The notes below the pieces were generated by a model, which searched no databases, had not been told where the DNA came from, and saw nothing but the letters and a program-made list of their open reading frames with translations. A DNA stretch of 35,186 nt, from contig NZ_DLHQ01000025.1 of the NCBI RefSeq assembly GCF_002483305.1, forward strand, positions 1 to 35,186, written 5' to 3'. Both the position numbers and the translations under genes were made by a program. This DNA is from Brevundimonas sp. UBA7664. GTDB taxonomy: Bacteria > Pseudomonadota > Alphaproteobacteria > Caulobacterales > Caulobacteraceae. This document shows, one piece after another, positions 1 to 8,196 of the stretch (within the stretch, counting starts at the first letter, position 1; each line of letters starts with the position of its first letter).

Positions 1-21
1 CCCCCCCCCCCCCCCCCCCCC
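1..21. repeat. Poly-C run at the window edge
   Basis: The first 21 bases are all C, followed directly by normal sequence and the divL upstream region. Homopolymers of this length are rare in such genomes, and one lying exactly at the edge suggests a contig end or sequencing artefact. A genuine C tract cannot be excluded from the sequence alone. Confidence 0.7.
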
Positions 22-74
22 GACCCTCATGCGGTATGGTTACCGAATCAGGGCGCGGGAGCTGACACGACACC

Positions 75-2399
75 ATGGCCGAGGCCGACATCGCCTATGT
101 CGCGACCGCGGGCGCCGCGGGGCTGGCCCTGGCCCTCAGCGCCTGGGCGGCGCGGCTGCGCGGGCGGCTGGCGGCGCGCAACCGGGTGGCCGAAGCGGAA
201 CTGGCGGCCGCTCTGGTCGACCTGGCCGACCGTGACGGGGCGTTGGCGGCGTTCGAGGATGTGCGACTGGCCCTGACGCCGGACGGCCAGACCCGGCGGC
301 TGGGATCGCCGCAGGCCTGGGCCGCCTTGACGCGTGAACTGGCCAACGAAGACGACCATGAACGCGATCCGGGGCTGGTGGTGCTGGACGCCGTGCGGCG
401 GGCGGCGGGGCCCCAGCTGGACGCCCTGATCGATCAGGGCGAGGCCTTTGACGCCGTTCTCGAAGGCTCAGGCGGAGCCTGGTCGGTCGAGGGCCGGTCG
501 TCCGCGGGCGCGGCCTGGCTCAGGCTGTCGCGGCTGGGGCTGGTCGGGACGGCGACCGAGAGCGGTCTGGGCCTGCTGGCCGATTCCTATCCGGCGCCCA
601 CCTGGATCACCGATGCGGCCGGGCGGCTGGCCTGGGCCAACAAGGCCTGGCTGACCGAGATGAAGGCCGAGAGCGTCGAGGCGGCGCGCGAGAAGGGGCT
701 GAGCTTCGACCGCGGGGCCGACGCCATCGTCGCCGAGGCGGGCCGGACGCATCAGCATCAGGACGGCTTCCGCTGGACCACCGGCGGCGGACGGCGGCGG
801 GCCTGGCGGATCGTGGCCGAGCCGGTGCAGGGCGGGGCGGGCGCCGTGCTGGCCTTCGCCCTGGACATGACCGAGGCGGAGGAGACGCGCGACACCCTGC
901 GTCGCCACGTCGAGGCCCATGACGAGACGCTGAACCACCTCGCCGACGCCGTGGCCATCTTCGGCCCGTCCAAGCGGCTGGCCTTCCACAACACGGCCTT
1001 CCAGACCCTGTTCAACATCGATCCGGCCTGGCTGGACGAACGGCCGACCCATGCCGAGCTGCTCGACCGGCTGCGCCAGCGCCGCCTCCTGCCCGAGGTC
1101 ATCGACTACGCCGGGTGGAAAGCCCATGAGCTGGACTTCTACGGCGCCTCCGAGGCCGCGCCGGACGACAGCTGGTCCCTGCCCGACGGGCGGACGCTGC
1201 GGGTGGTGCGCCAGCCGCACCCGCTGGGCGGGGTGCTGCTGCTGTTCTCGGACATCACCGACGAGCTGAAGCTGCGCAGCCGGTTCAACGCCCAGATCCA
1301 GGTGCAGACCGCGACGCTGGACAAGCTGAACGACGCCGTCGCCGTGTTCGGCTCGGACGGGCGTCTGCGCCTGCACAATGAGGCCTTCGACGCCTTCTGG
1401 GGCGTGACCGGCGAGGCGCTGGACGCGGCCGCGGACTTCGACGCCGTCGCCGCCCTGTGCCAGTCGACCATGCCCGATCCGGCCCTGTGGCTGGGGCTGA
1501 AGGCGCGGGTCGCCGATCCCGATCCCGAAAGCCGGGTGCCGATCGCCGGCGAGGGCAAGACCACCGACGGCCGCATCGCCTCGTGGCTGACGCGGCCCCT
1601 GCCCGACGGCGCCACCCTGGTCGCGTTCGCCGACATCACCGCCCGGCGCGGGCTGGAACAGGCCCTCGCCGCCAAGGCCCAGGCGCTGGAGGAATCGACG
1701 GCGCTGAAGCGCGAGTTCGTGGGCAGCGTCTCCTATGAACTGCGCACGCCCCTGACCACCATCGTCGGCTATTCCGAACTGCTGGAGATGCAGGCCGATC
1801 TGCCCGAGCGCAGCCGCCAGCACGCCGGGGCCATCCGCATCGCCGCCAGCCAGCTGGCCAGTTCGATCGACGATGTGCTGGACATGGCCCAGATCGATGC
1901 GGGCGAGATGGAGCTTCAGCTCGGCGACGTGCGCGTGCGCGACCTGCTGGACACGGCCGCGGAGCGGGTCCGGGCCCGGATCGAGGCGCGCGGGGCCCGC
2001 CTGACGGTCGACTGCCCCAACGGCCTGCGTCCCATCCGCGCCGACGCCCAGCGGGTCGGTCAGGCGCTGGACCATCTGCTGGACCACGCCGCCCGGGCGG
2101 TGTCGGAAGGCGGCGCCGTGACCCTGTCGGCCGAGGCCACGACCTCGGAAGTCCGCATCCGCGTCGAGGACACCGGGCGCGGCATTCCCTATCACCTGCA
2201 GGCCCACGTCTTCGACCGCTTCGTCCGGCGCGAGCGCGGCGGGCCCGGCGTCGGCCTGGCCCTGGTCAAGGCCCTGGTCGAGCTGCACGGCGGCTGGGCC
2301 GAGGTCGAGAGCGAGCCCGGAAAGGGCGCCGCCTTCATCCTGCATCTGCCGCTGGAAGCCGCGGGCGTGGCGGCGGCGCCGGAACTTCGGCTGGGGTGA
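75..2399 (+). CDS. divL: DivL-type PAS-domain histidine kinase homologue with Tyr at the phosphorylation site
   Basis: A 774-residue sensor kinase homologue. A hydrophobic stretch at about residues 5-28 looks like a membrane anchor. It is followed by three recognisable PAS-like segments (about 179-265, 283-395, 413-525), a DHp helix pair (about 540-605) and an ATPase domain (about 640-765). The H-box reads SVSYELRTPLTT, so the phospho-accepting His is Tyr554, the hallmark of DivL, which in Caulobacter binds phospho-DivK and tunes CckA and hence CtrA. In the N-box both usual Asn positions are His (His667, His671), while the G1 motif DTGRGIP and a GVGLAL glycine box remain. It is therefore probably a signalling pseudokinase rather than an active kinase. 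The start is ATG, and a GAATC (CcrM-type GANTC) site lies at 45-49. The 4-nt gap to the next gene suggests co-transcription. Family assignment is strong; function is inferred from Caulobacter. Confidence 0.9.
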   Translation: MAEADIAYVATAGAAGLALALSAWAARLRGRLAARNRVAEAELAAALVDLADRDGALAAFEDVRLALTPDGQTRRLGSPQAWAALTRELANEDDHERDPGLVVLDAVRRAAGPQLDALIDQGEAFDAVLEGSGGAWSVEGRSSAGAAWLRLSRLGLVGTATESGLGLLADSYPAPTWITDAAGRLAWANKAWLTEMKAESVEAAREKGLSFDRGADAIVAEAGRTHQHQDGFRWTTGGGRRRAWRIVAEPVQGGAGAVLAFALDMTEAEETRDTLRRHVEAHDETLNHLADAVAIFGPSKRLAFHNTAFQTLFNIDPAWLDERPTHAELLDRLRQRRLLPEVIDYAGWKAHELDFYGASEAAPDDSWSLPDGRTLRVVRQPHPLGGVLLLFSDITDELKLRSRFNAQIQVQTATLDKLNDAVAVFGSDGRLRLHNEAFDAFWGVTGEALDAAADFDAVAALCQSTMPDPALWLGLKARVADPDPESRVPIAGEGKTTDGRIASWLTRPLPDGATLVAFADITARRGLEQALAAKAQALEESTALKREFVGSVSYELRTPLTTIVGYSELLEMQADLPERSRQHAGAIRIAASQLASSIDDVLDMAQIDAGEMELQLGDVRVRDLLDTAAERVRARIEARGARLTVDCPNGLRPIRADAQRVGQALDHLLDHAARAVSEGGAVTLSAEATTSEVRIRVEDTGRGIPYHLQAHVFDRFVRRERGGPGVGLALVKALVELHGGWAEVESEPGKGAAFILHLPLEAAGVAAAPELRLG

Positions 2400-2403
2400 C
2401 ACC

Positions 2404-3828
2404 ATGAGCGACTGGAACCGTCGGGGGCTGCTGGCCCTGGGAGGCGCGACGATCGTCGCGGGCGGCGCGCGCGCCCAGGACTCCGCCGTCGGCCTGGCGC
2501 CCGAGCTTGGGGATCGTCTCGGGCAGATGATGCGCGACGCCAAGGTTCCCGCCGCCGGCGTCGCCGTGGTCCACGAGGGTGCGGTGGTTGCGGCCCAGGG
2601 GCTGGGCCTGGCCTCCCTGCCGTTCCAGGTTCCGGCCGACGAACGGACGCTGTTTCATCTCGGCTCTGTCTCCAAGCAACTGACGGCCTCGCTGGTGCTG
2701 GAGCTGGTCGAGGCCGGAGCCATCGCCCTGGATGATCCGGTCGGGCGACACGCGCGCGGCCTTCCGGAAGCCTTCGCCAGCGCTCCGATCCGCACCCTGC
2801 TCAGTCACACCAGCGGCATACCGGACTACGAAGGCCTTGAGGGGTTCGAGGCCGACCGGGCGATCGACCGGGAGACGTTCCTTGCGGGCGCCGCCGCGCT
2901 GCCGCTCAATTTCAGGCCGGGCGAGGCGTGGGCCTACTCCAACACCGGCTATGTGCTGCTGGGCTATCTTCTGGCCGATGTGACGGGCCAGTCCTATCGG
3001 GACCGGATGAGCGAACGGCTGCTGGGACGCGTCGGCCTTCGGGACGCGAGGGTCGATGAGGCCCGCGCCATCATCCCCGGCCGCGCCGAACCCTATGTGC
3101 TGGAAGACGGGGTCGCGCAGCACGCGGTCGGCATGGATTCCGATTTTTCCGGTTGGCCAGACGGCGGCGTGCTGATGTCCGCGCGGGACGCCGCGCGGTG
3201 GGAGCAGGCGCTCCAGGGCGCCGCGGTTCCATCGCGCTTCACGGTGGAGGCCCTGACGACGCCGGCGCTGATGGCCAGCGGGCGCAGCGCGGCCTATGGC
3301 GCGGGCTGGTTCACCGACCGATTGAACGGTCACGCCGTCCAGTATCATTCGGGCAGCGTGCCAGGCTTTCTGACCTATGCGTGGCGGGCCCCGCGCACGC
3401 GGACCGCGGTGACGGTCATGGTCAATATCGAAAGCGGCCCGGCCGCGGCGTTCATGCGTGAGGCCTGCCTGATGCTGGCCGAGAGCGTGGCGCCGGGCTC
3501 GACCCCGCTGTCGTTGGCCCCCGCGGAGGATGACGCGCCCGAGGTGACGGCCGCGGCCCTGACGATGCTCGCGCGGGCGGACCGGGCTCTGGATCCAGCG
3601 CAGTTCACCCCGGAAATCTCAGCCCTGATCGGCGGGCAGGCGGGCGGTTCGGTGCTGCCGCCCAATCTGGGGTCCGATCTCGCCGGCGTCGGCTGGGCCC
3701 TGGTCGAACGCCACGAGGAGCCGGGCGGGCAGGTCCGGCGGTACAGGCTGACCCGCGGCGGCCGGATGCGTCACATCAGCATCGCCTATGCCCCCGACGG
3801 CCGCATCTATCGGGTGCGGACCCTCTAG
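2404..3828 (+). CDS. Exported serine hydrolase, class C beta-lactamase / DD-peptidase fold
   Basis: A 474-residue protein of the Beta-lactamase (PF00144) superfamily. All three active-site elements are visible: Ser88-x-x-Lys91 (SVSK), Tyr178-Ser179-Asn180 (YSN) and His315-Ser316-Gly317 (HSG, equivalent to KTG). The N-terminus has two Arg and a short hydrophobic stretch ending in GGARAQ near residue 25, so it is probably exported to the periplasm, possibly by Tat (one RR is present but the full motif is weak). The roughly 100 residues after the catalytic domain form an extra C-terminal segment. Members include D-Ala-D-Ala carboxypeptidases, esterases and a few true beta-lactamases; the substrate cannot be read from sequence, and this should not be called a resistance gene. 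It starts 4 nt after divL ends. Confidence 0.85.
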   Translation: MSDWNRRGLLALGGATIVAGGARAQDSAVGLAPELGDRLGQMMRDAKVPAAGVAVVHEGAVVAAQGLGLASLPFQVPADERTLFHLGSVSKQLTASLVLELVEAGAIALDDPVGRHARGLPEAFASAPIRTLLSHTSGIPDYEGLEGFEADRAIDRETFLAGAAALPLNFRPGEAWAYSNTGYVLLGYLLADVTGQSYRDRMSERLLGRVGLRDARVDEARAIIPGRAEPYVLEDGVAQHAVGMDSDFSGWPDGGVLMSARDAARWEQALQGAAVPSRFTVEALTTPALMASGRSAAYGAGWFTDRLNGHAVQYHSGSVPGFLTYAWRAPRTRTAVTVMVNIESGPAAAFMREACLMLAESVAPGSTPLSLAPAEDDAPEVTAAALTMLARADRALDPAQFTPEISALIGGQAGGSVLPPNLGSDLAGVGWALVERHEEPGGQVRRYRLTRGGRMRHISIAYAPDGRIYRVRTL

Positions 3829-3888
3829 CGGCGGTCGTGACCGCGCCCGCCGCTTCGTATAGAGCGGCGGAGCACACAGGATTCCGCC

Positions 3889-4743
3889 ATGTCCAAACGC
3901 CTCAAGACCGCGCTGATCTACGACTTCGACGGCACGCTCGCGCGCGGCAATATGCAGGAGGTGACCTTCATTCCGTCGATCGGGATGGGGATCGGCGACT
4001 TCTGGGGGGAGGCGGACAAGCTGACCCGCGAGGCCGATGCCGACAACATCCTGATGTACATGCAGCTGATGCTGAAACAGGCGCGCGACAACAATGCGCC
4101 GATCACGCGCAAGCTGCTGGCCGAGCATGGCGAGGATGTGAAGCTGTTCGACGGCCTGAAGTCCGACCTGACCGGCAAGGGCTGGTTCGACCGCATCAAT
4201 GCGATGGGCGAGAAATACGGGCTCGAGATCGAGCACTACATCATCTCGGCGGGCCTGGAGGAGATGATCGAGGGCTGCCCGATCCGGCCGGAGTTCCGGC
4301 ACGTCTTCGCGTCCAAATTCGTCTATGACGACCACGGCGTGGCGATCTGGCCGGCGGTCGGGGTCAACTACACGACCAAGACCCAGTATTTGTTCCGGAT
4401 CAACAAGGGCGTGCTGAACCACTGGGAGCACGAGAAGATCAACCGCTTCATGGCCGACGACGACCGGCCGGTGCCGTTCGAGCGGATGATCTTCCTCGGC
4501 GACGGCGACACCGACGTGCCGACCATGAAGATGATGCACACCAAGGGCGGCTATTCGATCGCCGTCTATGACCCGCGCAACTCGGACCGCGACCAGCAGA
4601 AGATCTATGGCCTGATCTCGGAGGACCGGGTCAATTTCGTCGCCGCCGCCGACTATCGCGAGGGCTCGGCGCTGGACCTGATCGTCAAGGGTCTGATCGG
4701 CCGGATCGCCATCACCGCGGGGACGGTTCCGGACGTTCTTTGA
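3889..4743 (+). CDS. HAD-superfamily hydrolase (phosphoserine phosphatase-like)
   Basis: A 284-residue cytoplasmic protein with the four HAD signatures. Motif I is DFDGT with nucleophile Asp12 and acid Asp14; motif II is the ISAG region; a Lys follows in the middle (TTKTQ or nearby); motif IV is GDGDTD. A long insertion between motifs I and II (about residues 25-115) forms a cap of the phosphoserine phosphatase-like kind (PF12710 group). It probably removes phosphate from a small metabolite, but the substrate is unknown. The ATG start is preceded by an ACAGGA-like ribosome site. The gene lies 60 nt after the beta-lactamase-fold gene and may have its own promoter. Confidence 0.8.
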   Translation: MSKRLKTALIYDFDGTLARGNMQEVTFIPSIGMGIGDFWGEADKLTREADADNILMYMQLMLKQARDNNAPITRKLLAEHGEDVKLFDGLKSDLTGKGWFDRINAMGEKYGLEIEHYIISAGLEEMIEGCPIRPEFRHVFASKFVYDDHGVAIWPAVGVNYTTKTQYLFRINKGVLNHWEHEKINRFMADDDRPVPFERMIFLGDGDTDVPTMKMMHTKGGYSIAVYDPRNSDRDQQKIYGLISEDRVNFVAAADYREGSALDLIVKGLIGRIAITAGTVPDVL

Positions 4744-4793
4744 GCGGCTGCATCCAAAGAGGGCGGGGGCGGCGACTACCCTGTGAGAGGCGG

Positions 4794-5789
4794 ATGAACC
4801 GCTTGGGAGATCCCATCTTGTATCGACTTGTCCGCCTGGCGCTCGCCGCCGCCGCTCTGTTCCTGTTCGCCAGCCCGGTGGCGGCGCAGGCTGTGTCCGA
4901 ACGGCCGATCCCGGGCTTCCCGCACGCCAAGGTCTATACACTGAGCGGCGACGAGGCGCGGCCGGTGGTGGTCATCCTTCACGGCGCGGACGGCGGTACG
5001 GAGGCGGGCGACCGTTTCGGACCGATCCTGGCGCGGATGGGATACGCCGCCGTCGGCCTGCCCTACTATTCCCCGGATTGGGGCGACTACGGCCCGCCCA
5101 AGGCCCTTCCCGAGCTTCCGGGCAGCTTCATCGACATCCGCGTCGACCAGATCGACGAGCTTCGCGAGGCGCTGCGCGGCATGTCGGGCGTCGACGTCGA
5201 ACGCTTCGGCCTGTTCGGCGCGTCCAAGGGCGCCGAGTTCGCCCTGATCGCGGCCAGCCGGTACGACTGGATCGACAGCGTGGTGGCCTATGCGCCGACG
5301 GACGTGGTCTGGGAGGGCTGGGGGCTGGAGATGGTCGAGGCCGAGGGCACCCGGTCGTCCTTCTCGTTCGGGGGCGAGCCGCTGCCCTTCATGCCCTATC
5401 GCGGCTTCGTCGAAGGCCTGCTCGCGGGCCCCGCGGCGGACCTGAGGGCCATTCACGAGAATGGGCGCGCCGACCATCCAGAGCGCGAGGCCGCCGCGCG
5501 CATCCCGGTCGAGCGCTATCCGGGCGCGCTGATGGTGATCGCCGGTGGGCGGGACGCGCAATGGAACTCGGCCGGCGCCGCGACGGCGATCCAGCGGTCG
5601 CGGACGGAGGTCGGCCTTGAAACCGGGGCCCTGATCTATCTGGAAGCCGGACACGATCTGGTCGGCGACGGGGGGCCGCGCGACGCCGCGCGAAGCGGGG
5701 GGACGCCGGAAGCCAACGCCGCCGCGCGTCAGGACGCCTGGCCCAGGGTGGTCGACTTCCTCGCCCGGACACTGACGCCCGGCGCCTAA
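4794..5789 (+). CDS. Exported alpha/beta hydrolase, acyl-CoA thioester hydrolase (BAAT C-terminal) type
   Basis: A 331-residue protein with a cleavable signal peptide (hydrophobic residues 13-30, then VAAQA). The alpha/beta-hydrolase triad is visible: Ser144 in GASKG, Asp254 in GGRDAQW and His287 in EAGHDL, with an oxyanion-loop HGADGG near residue 63. The GxSKG elbow and the spacing to RDAQW match the BAAT/acyl-CoA thioesterase C-terminal family, so a thioesterase or esterase in the periplasm is likely. The reading frame is open further upstream to a TTG at 4740, but the ATG at 4794 has GAGAGG at 4785-4790 and puts the signal peptide at the N-terminus, so it is preferred. Substrate unknown. 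Confidence 0.78.
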   Translation: MNRLGDPILYRLVRLALAAAALFLFASPVAAQAVSERPIPGFPHAKVYTLSGDEARPVVVILHGADGGTEAGDRFGPILARMGYAAVGLPYYSPDWGDYGPPKALPELPGSFIDIRVDQIDELREALRGMSGVDVERFGLFGASKGAEFALIAASRYDWIDSVVAYAPTDVVWEGWGLEMVEAEGTRSSFSFGGEPLPFMPYRGFVEGLLAGPAADLRAIHENGRADHPEREAAARIPVERYPGALMVIAGGRDAQWNSAGAATAIQRSRTEVGLETGALIYLEAGHDLVGDGGPRDAARSGGTPEANAAARQDAWPRVVDFLARTLTPGA

Positions 5790-5793
5790 GCCG

Positions 5794-6672
5794 CTAGATC
5801 GCGTTCAGCGGCAGCTTCAGGAACCGCTTGCCCGAGGGTTCGGGCGGCGGCAGGGCGCCGGCGCGGATGTTGATCTGCAAGGACGGCAGGATCAGCGCGG
5901 GGACCTTGAGGGTCGCGTCCCGGGCCTCGCGCAGGGCCACGAACGCGTCTTCCGAACGGCCGCCCCCGATGTGGATGTTGTCTGCGGCCTCGGCGGCCAC
6001 CGTGGTCTCCCAGCGATAGTCCGCGCGACCCTCGGGCAGATAGTCGTGGCCGACGAACAATCGCGTCCCGGGCGGCAGGGCGAGGATGCGCTGGATCGAG
6101 CGGTAGAGGGTCCGGGCGTCGCCGCCGGGAAAGTCGCACCGCGCCGTGCCGTAGTCGGGCATGAACAGGGTGTCGCCGACGAAGGCGGCGTCGCCGATGA
6201 CATAGCTGACGCAGGCCGGCGTGTGGCCGGGCGTATGGATGACCTCGACCGGCAGGGACCCCAGGGTGAAGCGCGCGCCGTCGGCATAGAGGCTGTCGAA
6301 CACCACGCCGTCGGCGGTGACGTCATGGGCTTCGAACAGGACGCCGAAGACCTTCTGCACCTCGGTGATGCGGCTGCCGATGCCGATGGGGGCGCCGGTG
6401 CGGCGGCGAATTTCGTCAGCGCCGGTCAGGTGGTCGGCGTGGGCGTGGGTCTCCAGAACCCGTTCCAGCGTCAGTCCGCGCTCCGCGATCCGCGCCAGGA
6501 CCTGCTCCAGCGAGCCGGTCGAGGTGCGGCCGCTGGCGGCGTCGAAATCGAGCACCGGGTCGATGACCGCCGCCGCGCCGGTCGCGGGGTCAGCGACCAG
6601 ATAGGTGACGGTATGGGTCGCGGCGTCGAAGAAGCCCTCGACGGTCGGGACGGGGGCGGGGTCGGCGATCAT
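5794..6672 (-). CDS. MBL-fold metallo-hydrolase, ETHE1/Blh-like persulfide dioxygenase
   Basis: A 292-residue metallo-beta-lactamase-fold enzyme with metal motif His76-x-His78-x-Asp80-His81, then His150 in HTPGHT, Asp167 in FVGDTLF and a late FVGHDY His. The motif layout matches ETHE1-type persulfide dioxygenases and the Blh proteins of bigR operons, which use mononuclear iron to oxidise glutathione persulfide to sulfite. It is divergent from a SqrR/BigR-type regulator, with rhodanese and sulfite exporter genes on the other side, which supports this role over a glyoxalase II or lactonase. The start ATG has AAGGAG about 8 nt upstream on its strand. Transcription should be under control of the palindrome at 6709-6723. 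Confidence 0.85.
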   Translation of the reverse strand: MIADPAPVPTVEGFFDAATHTVTYLVADPATGAAAVIDPVLDFDAASGRTSTGSLEQVLARIAERGLTLERVLETHAHADHLTGADEIRRRTGAPIGIGSRITEVQKVFGVLFEAHDVTADGVVFDSLYADGARFTLGSLPVEVIHTPGHTPACVSYVIGDAAFVGDTLFMPDYGTARCDFPGGDARTLYRSIQRILALPPGTRLFVGHDYLPEGRADYRWETTVAAEAADNIHIGGGRSEDAFVALREARDATLKVPALILPSLQINIRAGALPPPEPSGKRFLKLPLNAI

Positions 6673-6695
6673 CGGACGCTCCTTGGCTGGGCCTC

Positions 6696-6736
6696 AATAT
6701 ATTAGTACTTGCTAAATTAGCAATATCTTATATATA
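6696..6736. promoter_or_regulatory. Divergent promoter pair for the persulfide module
   Basis: An AT-rich island in otherwise GC-rich DNA. On the plus strand, TTGCTA (6709-6714) is followed after 16 bp by TATATA (6731-6736). On the minus strand, TTGCTA (6723-6718) is followed after 16 bp by TATATT (6701-6696). Both -35 hexamers are the two arms of the same palindrome. The plus-strand -10 ends only 7 nt before the regulator ATG, so that mRNA would be leaderless or nearly so. Read directly from the sequence; promoter activity is inferred. Confidence 0.65.
6709..6723. promoter_or_regulatory. Palindromic operator, probable SqrR/BigR-type regulator site
   Basis: TTGCTAAATTAGCAA is a perfect 7-1-7 inverted repeat lying between the divergent metallo-hydrolase and ArsR-family regulator genes. 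It contains the -35 hexamers of both promoters, so a bound dimer would block both directions. ArsR-family repressors typically bind AT-rich palindromes next to their own gene. Confidence 0.65.
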
Positions 6737-6743
6737 CCGCGTC

Positions 6744-7070
6744 ATGAACCCCTCCTCCACCCTGTCCCCTGACCGGTTTCAAGGCAACGCCGGCGAGGCG
6801 GCCCGGCTTCTGAAGGCGCTCTCGAACGAGAAGCGGCTGATGATCCTGTGCCAGCTCGGCGACGGCGAACGCGCGGTGGGCGAGCTGCTGCCGCTGGTGG
6901 GCCTGTCCCAGTCCGCCCTCTCGCAGCACCTCGCGGTGCTGCGCGACGAAGGTCTGGTCACCGGCCGGCGCGAGGGCGTGTCCATTCTCTACCGCGTCTC
7001 CGATCCGGCGGCCCGGATGATCATCGCCGTCCTCGCCGACATCTATTGCCCCCCTGTTCAAGGAAACTGA
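6744..7070 (+). CDS. ArsR-family persulfide-responsive repressor, SqrR/BigR type
   Basis: A 108-residue winged-helix regulator (HTH_5) with recognition helix around SQSALSQHLAVLRDEGLV (residues 55-72). It has exactly two Cys, Cys36 (RLMILC) and Cys102 (DIYCPP), 66 residues apart. That is the spacing of the sensing pair in SqrR (41/107) and BigR (42/108), which form a tetrasulfide or disulfide link with persulfides and then release DNA. No metal-binding CxC motif of arsenic-type ArsR is present. It leads a run regulator-rhodanese-exporter with 3-4 nt gaps. No clear ribosome site precedes the ATG, in keeping with leaderless expression. Assignment rests on Cys spacing plus neighbours. Confidence 0.88.
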   Translation: MNPSSTLSPDRFQGNAGEAARLLKALSNEKRLMILCQLGDGERAVGELLPLVGLSQSALSQHLAVLRDEGLVTGRREGVSILYRVSDPAARMIIAVLADIYCPPVQGN

Positions 7071-7073
7071 TCC

Positions 7074-7409
7074 ATGGCCGTGCTCACCCCCCTCTCCGCC
7101 GCCGAGGTCGCGGCCCGCATCAAGTCCGGCAAGGCCGTTCTGGTCGACATTCGCGAGCCCGGCGAAGTCGCGCAGGAACGGATCGCCGGCAGCGTCATCA
7201 AACCCCTGTCCGCCTTCGACGCCGCTGACCTGGATCACGGGCCGGACCAGAGCGTGATCTACATGTGCCGCTCGGGCGCCCGGACCGGCATGAACTGCGT
7301 CCGGCTGGCCGCCCAGGTTCCGGGTGAAGCCTTCGTGCTGGAGGGCGGACTGAACGCCTGGAAGGCCGAGGGCCTGCCCACCGTCAGCGGCTCCGGCAAG
7401 TCCGCATAG
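7074..7409 (+). CDS. Single-domain rhodanese (sulfurtransferase)
   Basis: A 111-residue rhodanese domain with VDIREPGE near residues 24-31 and an active-site loop Cys65-Arg-Ser-Gly-Ala-Arg70-Thr. The Cys carries the persulfide sulfur. In this setting it probably moves sulfane sulfur to sulfite to make thiosulfate, or relays sulfur to a thiol, next to the ETHE1-like dioxygenase. It starts 3 nt after the regulator, with an AAGGA ribosome site inside the regulator's last codons. Cytoplasmic; no signal peptide. Confidence 0.9.
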   Translation: MAVLTPLSAAEVAARIKSGKAVLVDIREPGEVAQERIAGSVIKPLSAFDAADLDHGPDQSVIYMCRSGARTGMNCVRLAAQVPGEAFVLEGGLNAWKAEGLPTVSGSGKSA

Positions 7410-7413
7410 CGGC

Positions 7414-8196
7414 ATGGACCCGACCGTCGCCCAGCTGCTGCTGGCCGTCCTGAGCGGCGGCATCGTCGCCCTGCTGCTGACCGTGTTCGGCGGCGGGGGC
7501 TCGGTGCTGGCCGTGCCGCTGCTGCTGTATGTGGTCGCGGTGCAGGACCCGCATGTGGCCATCGGCGCCTCGGCCGCCGGGGTGGCGCTGAACGCCCTGA
7601 CGGCCCTGGCCGGCCAGGCGCGGGCGGGGCGGGTGCGCTGGCCCTGCGCCCTGCTGTTCGCCGCCACCGGCTCGGCCGGGGCCTTCGCCGGGTCGTCAGT
7701 CGCCAAGGTGATCGACGGCCACGCCCTGCTGATCTTCTTCGCCCTCGCCATGGGACTGGTCGCCCTGGCCATGCTGAGGCCGAACGCGCCGGTCGGGGCC
7801 GAGGACGTGCGGCTGACGCGGGCCATGGCGCCGCGCATCGCCGCCTCGGGCGCCGGCGTGGGCGTGGCCGCGGGCTTCTTCGGGATCGGCGGCGGCTTCC
7901 TGATCGTGCCCGGACTGATGGGCGCCGCGGGCATGACGCTCGCTCTGGCCCAGGCCTCGTCCCTGGTCAGCGTCGCGGCCTTCGGGGCGACGACCGCGGC
8001 CAACTACGCCCTGTCGGGCCTGATCGACTGGCCCATCGTCGCGGCCATGGCGGCCGGCGGAACGGCGGGAACCCTCGCCGGCCTTCCCATCGCCAGACGG
8101 CTGGGCGCCAACGCCGTCCTCGGTCGCCGTCTGTTCGCGGGCCTGATCCTGGTCGTCGCCGTCTATGTGGCGATCAAGGCCGTGACGGCGCTCTAG
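7414..8196 (+). CDS. TauE/SafE-family membrane exporter (probable sulfite or organosulfur export)
   Basis: A 260-residue polytopic membrane protein with about eight hydrophobic segments and the duplicated Gly-rich signature of the family (FGGGGSVLAVPLL near residue 26; GFFGIGGGFLIVPGL near residue 153). TauE/SafE proteins export sulfite, sulfoacetate or related anions across the inner membrane. As the last gene of the regulator-rhodanese-exporter run, it would remove sulfite formed by persulfide oxidation. The stop codon overlaps the end of the convergent PilZ gene by a few bases. Confidence 0.88.
   Translation: MDPTVAQLLLAVLSGGIVALLLTVFGGGGSVLAVPLLLYVVAVQDPHVAIGASAAGVALNALTALAGQARAGRVRWPCALLFAATGSAGAFAGSSVAKVIDGHALLIFFALAMGLVALAMLRPNAPVGAEDVRLTRAMAPRIAASGAGVGVAAGFFGIGGGFLIVPGLMGAAGMTLALAQASSLVSVAAFGATTAANYALSGLIDWPIVAAMAAGGTAGTLAGLPIARRLGANAVLGRRLFAGLILVVAVYVAIKAVTAL

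Noticed and set aside
468..2543. Long minus-strand frame opposite divL (691 residues)
   Set aside because: Composition is Gly/Arg/Gln/Pro-rich without motifs, as expected for antisense shadow frames in GC-rich DNA.
2404..3828. Possible beta-lactam resistance gene
   Set aside because: The fold and motifs are shared by DD-peptidases and esterases; sequence alone does not support a resistance call.
3619..4941. 440-residue minus-strand frame opposite the HAD phosphatase
   Set aside because: No recognisable domain; mirrors the codon pattern of the plus-strand gene.
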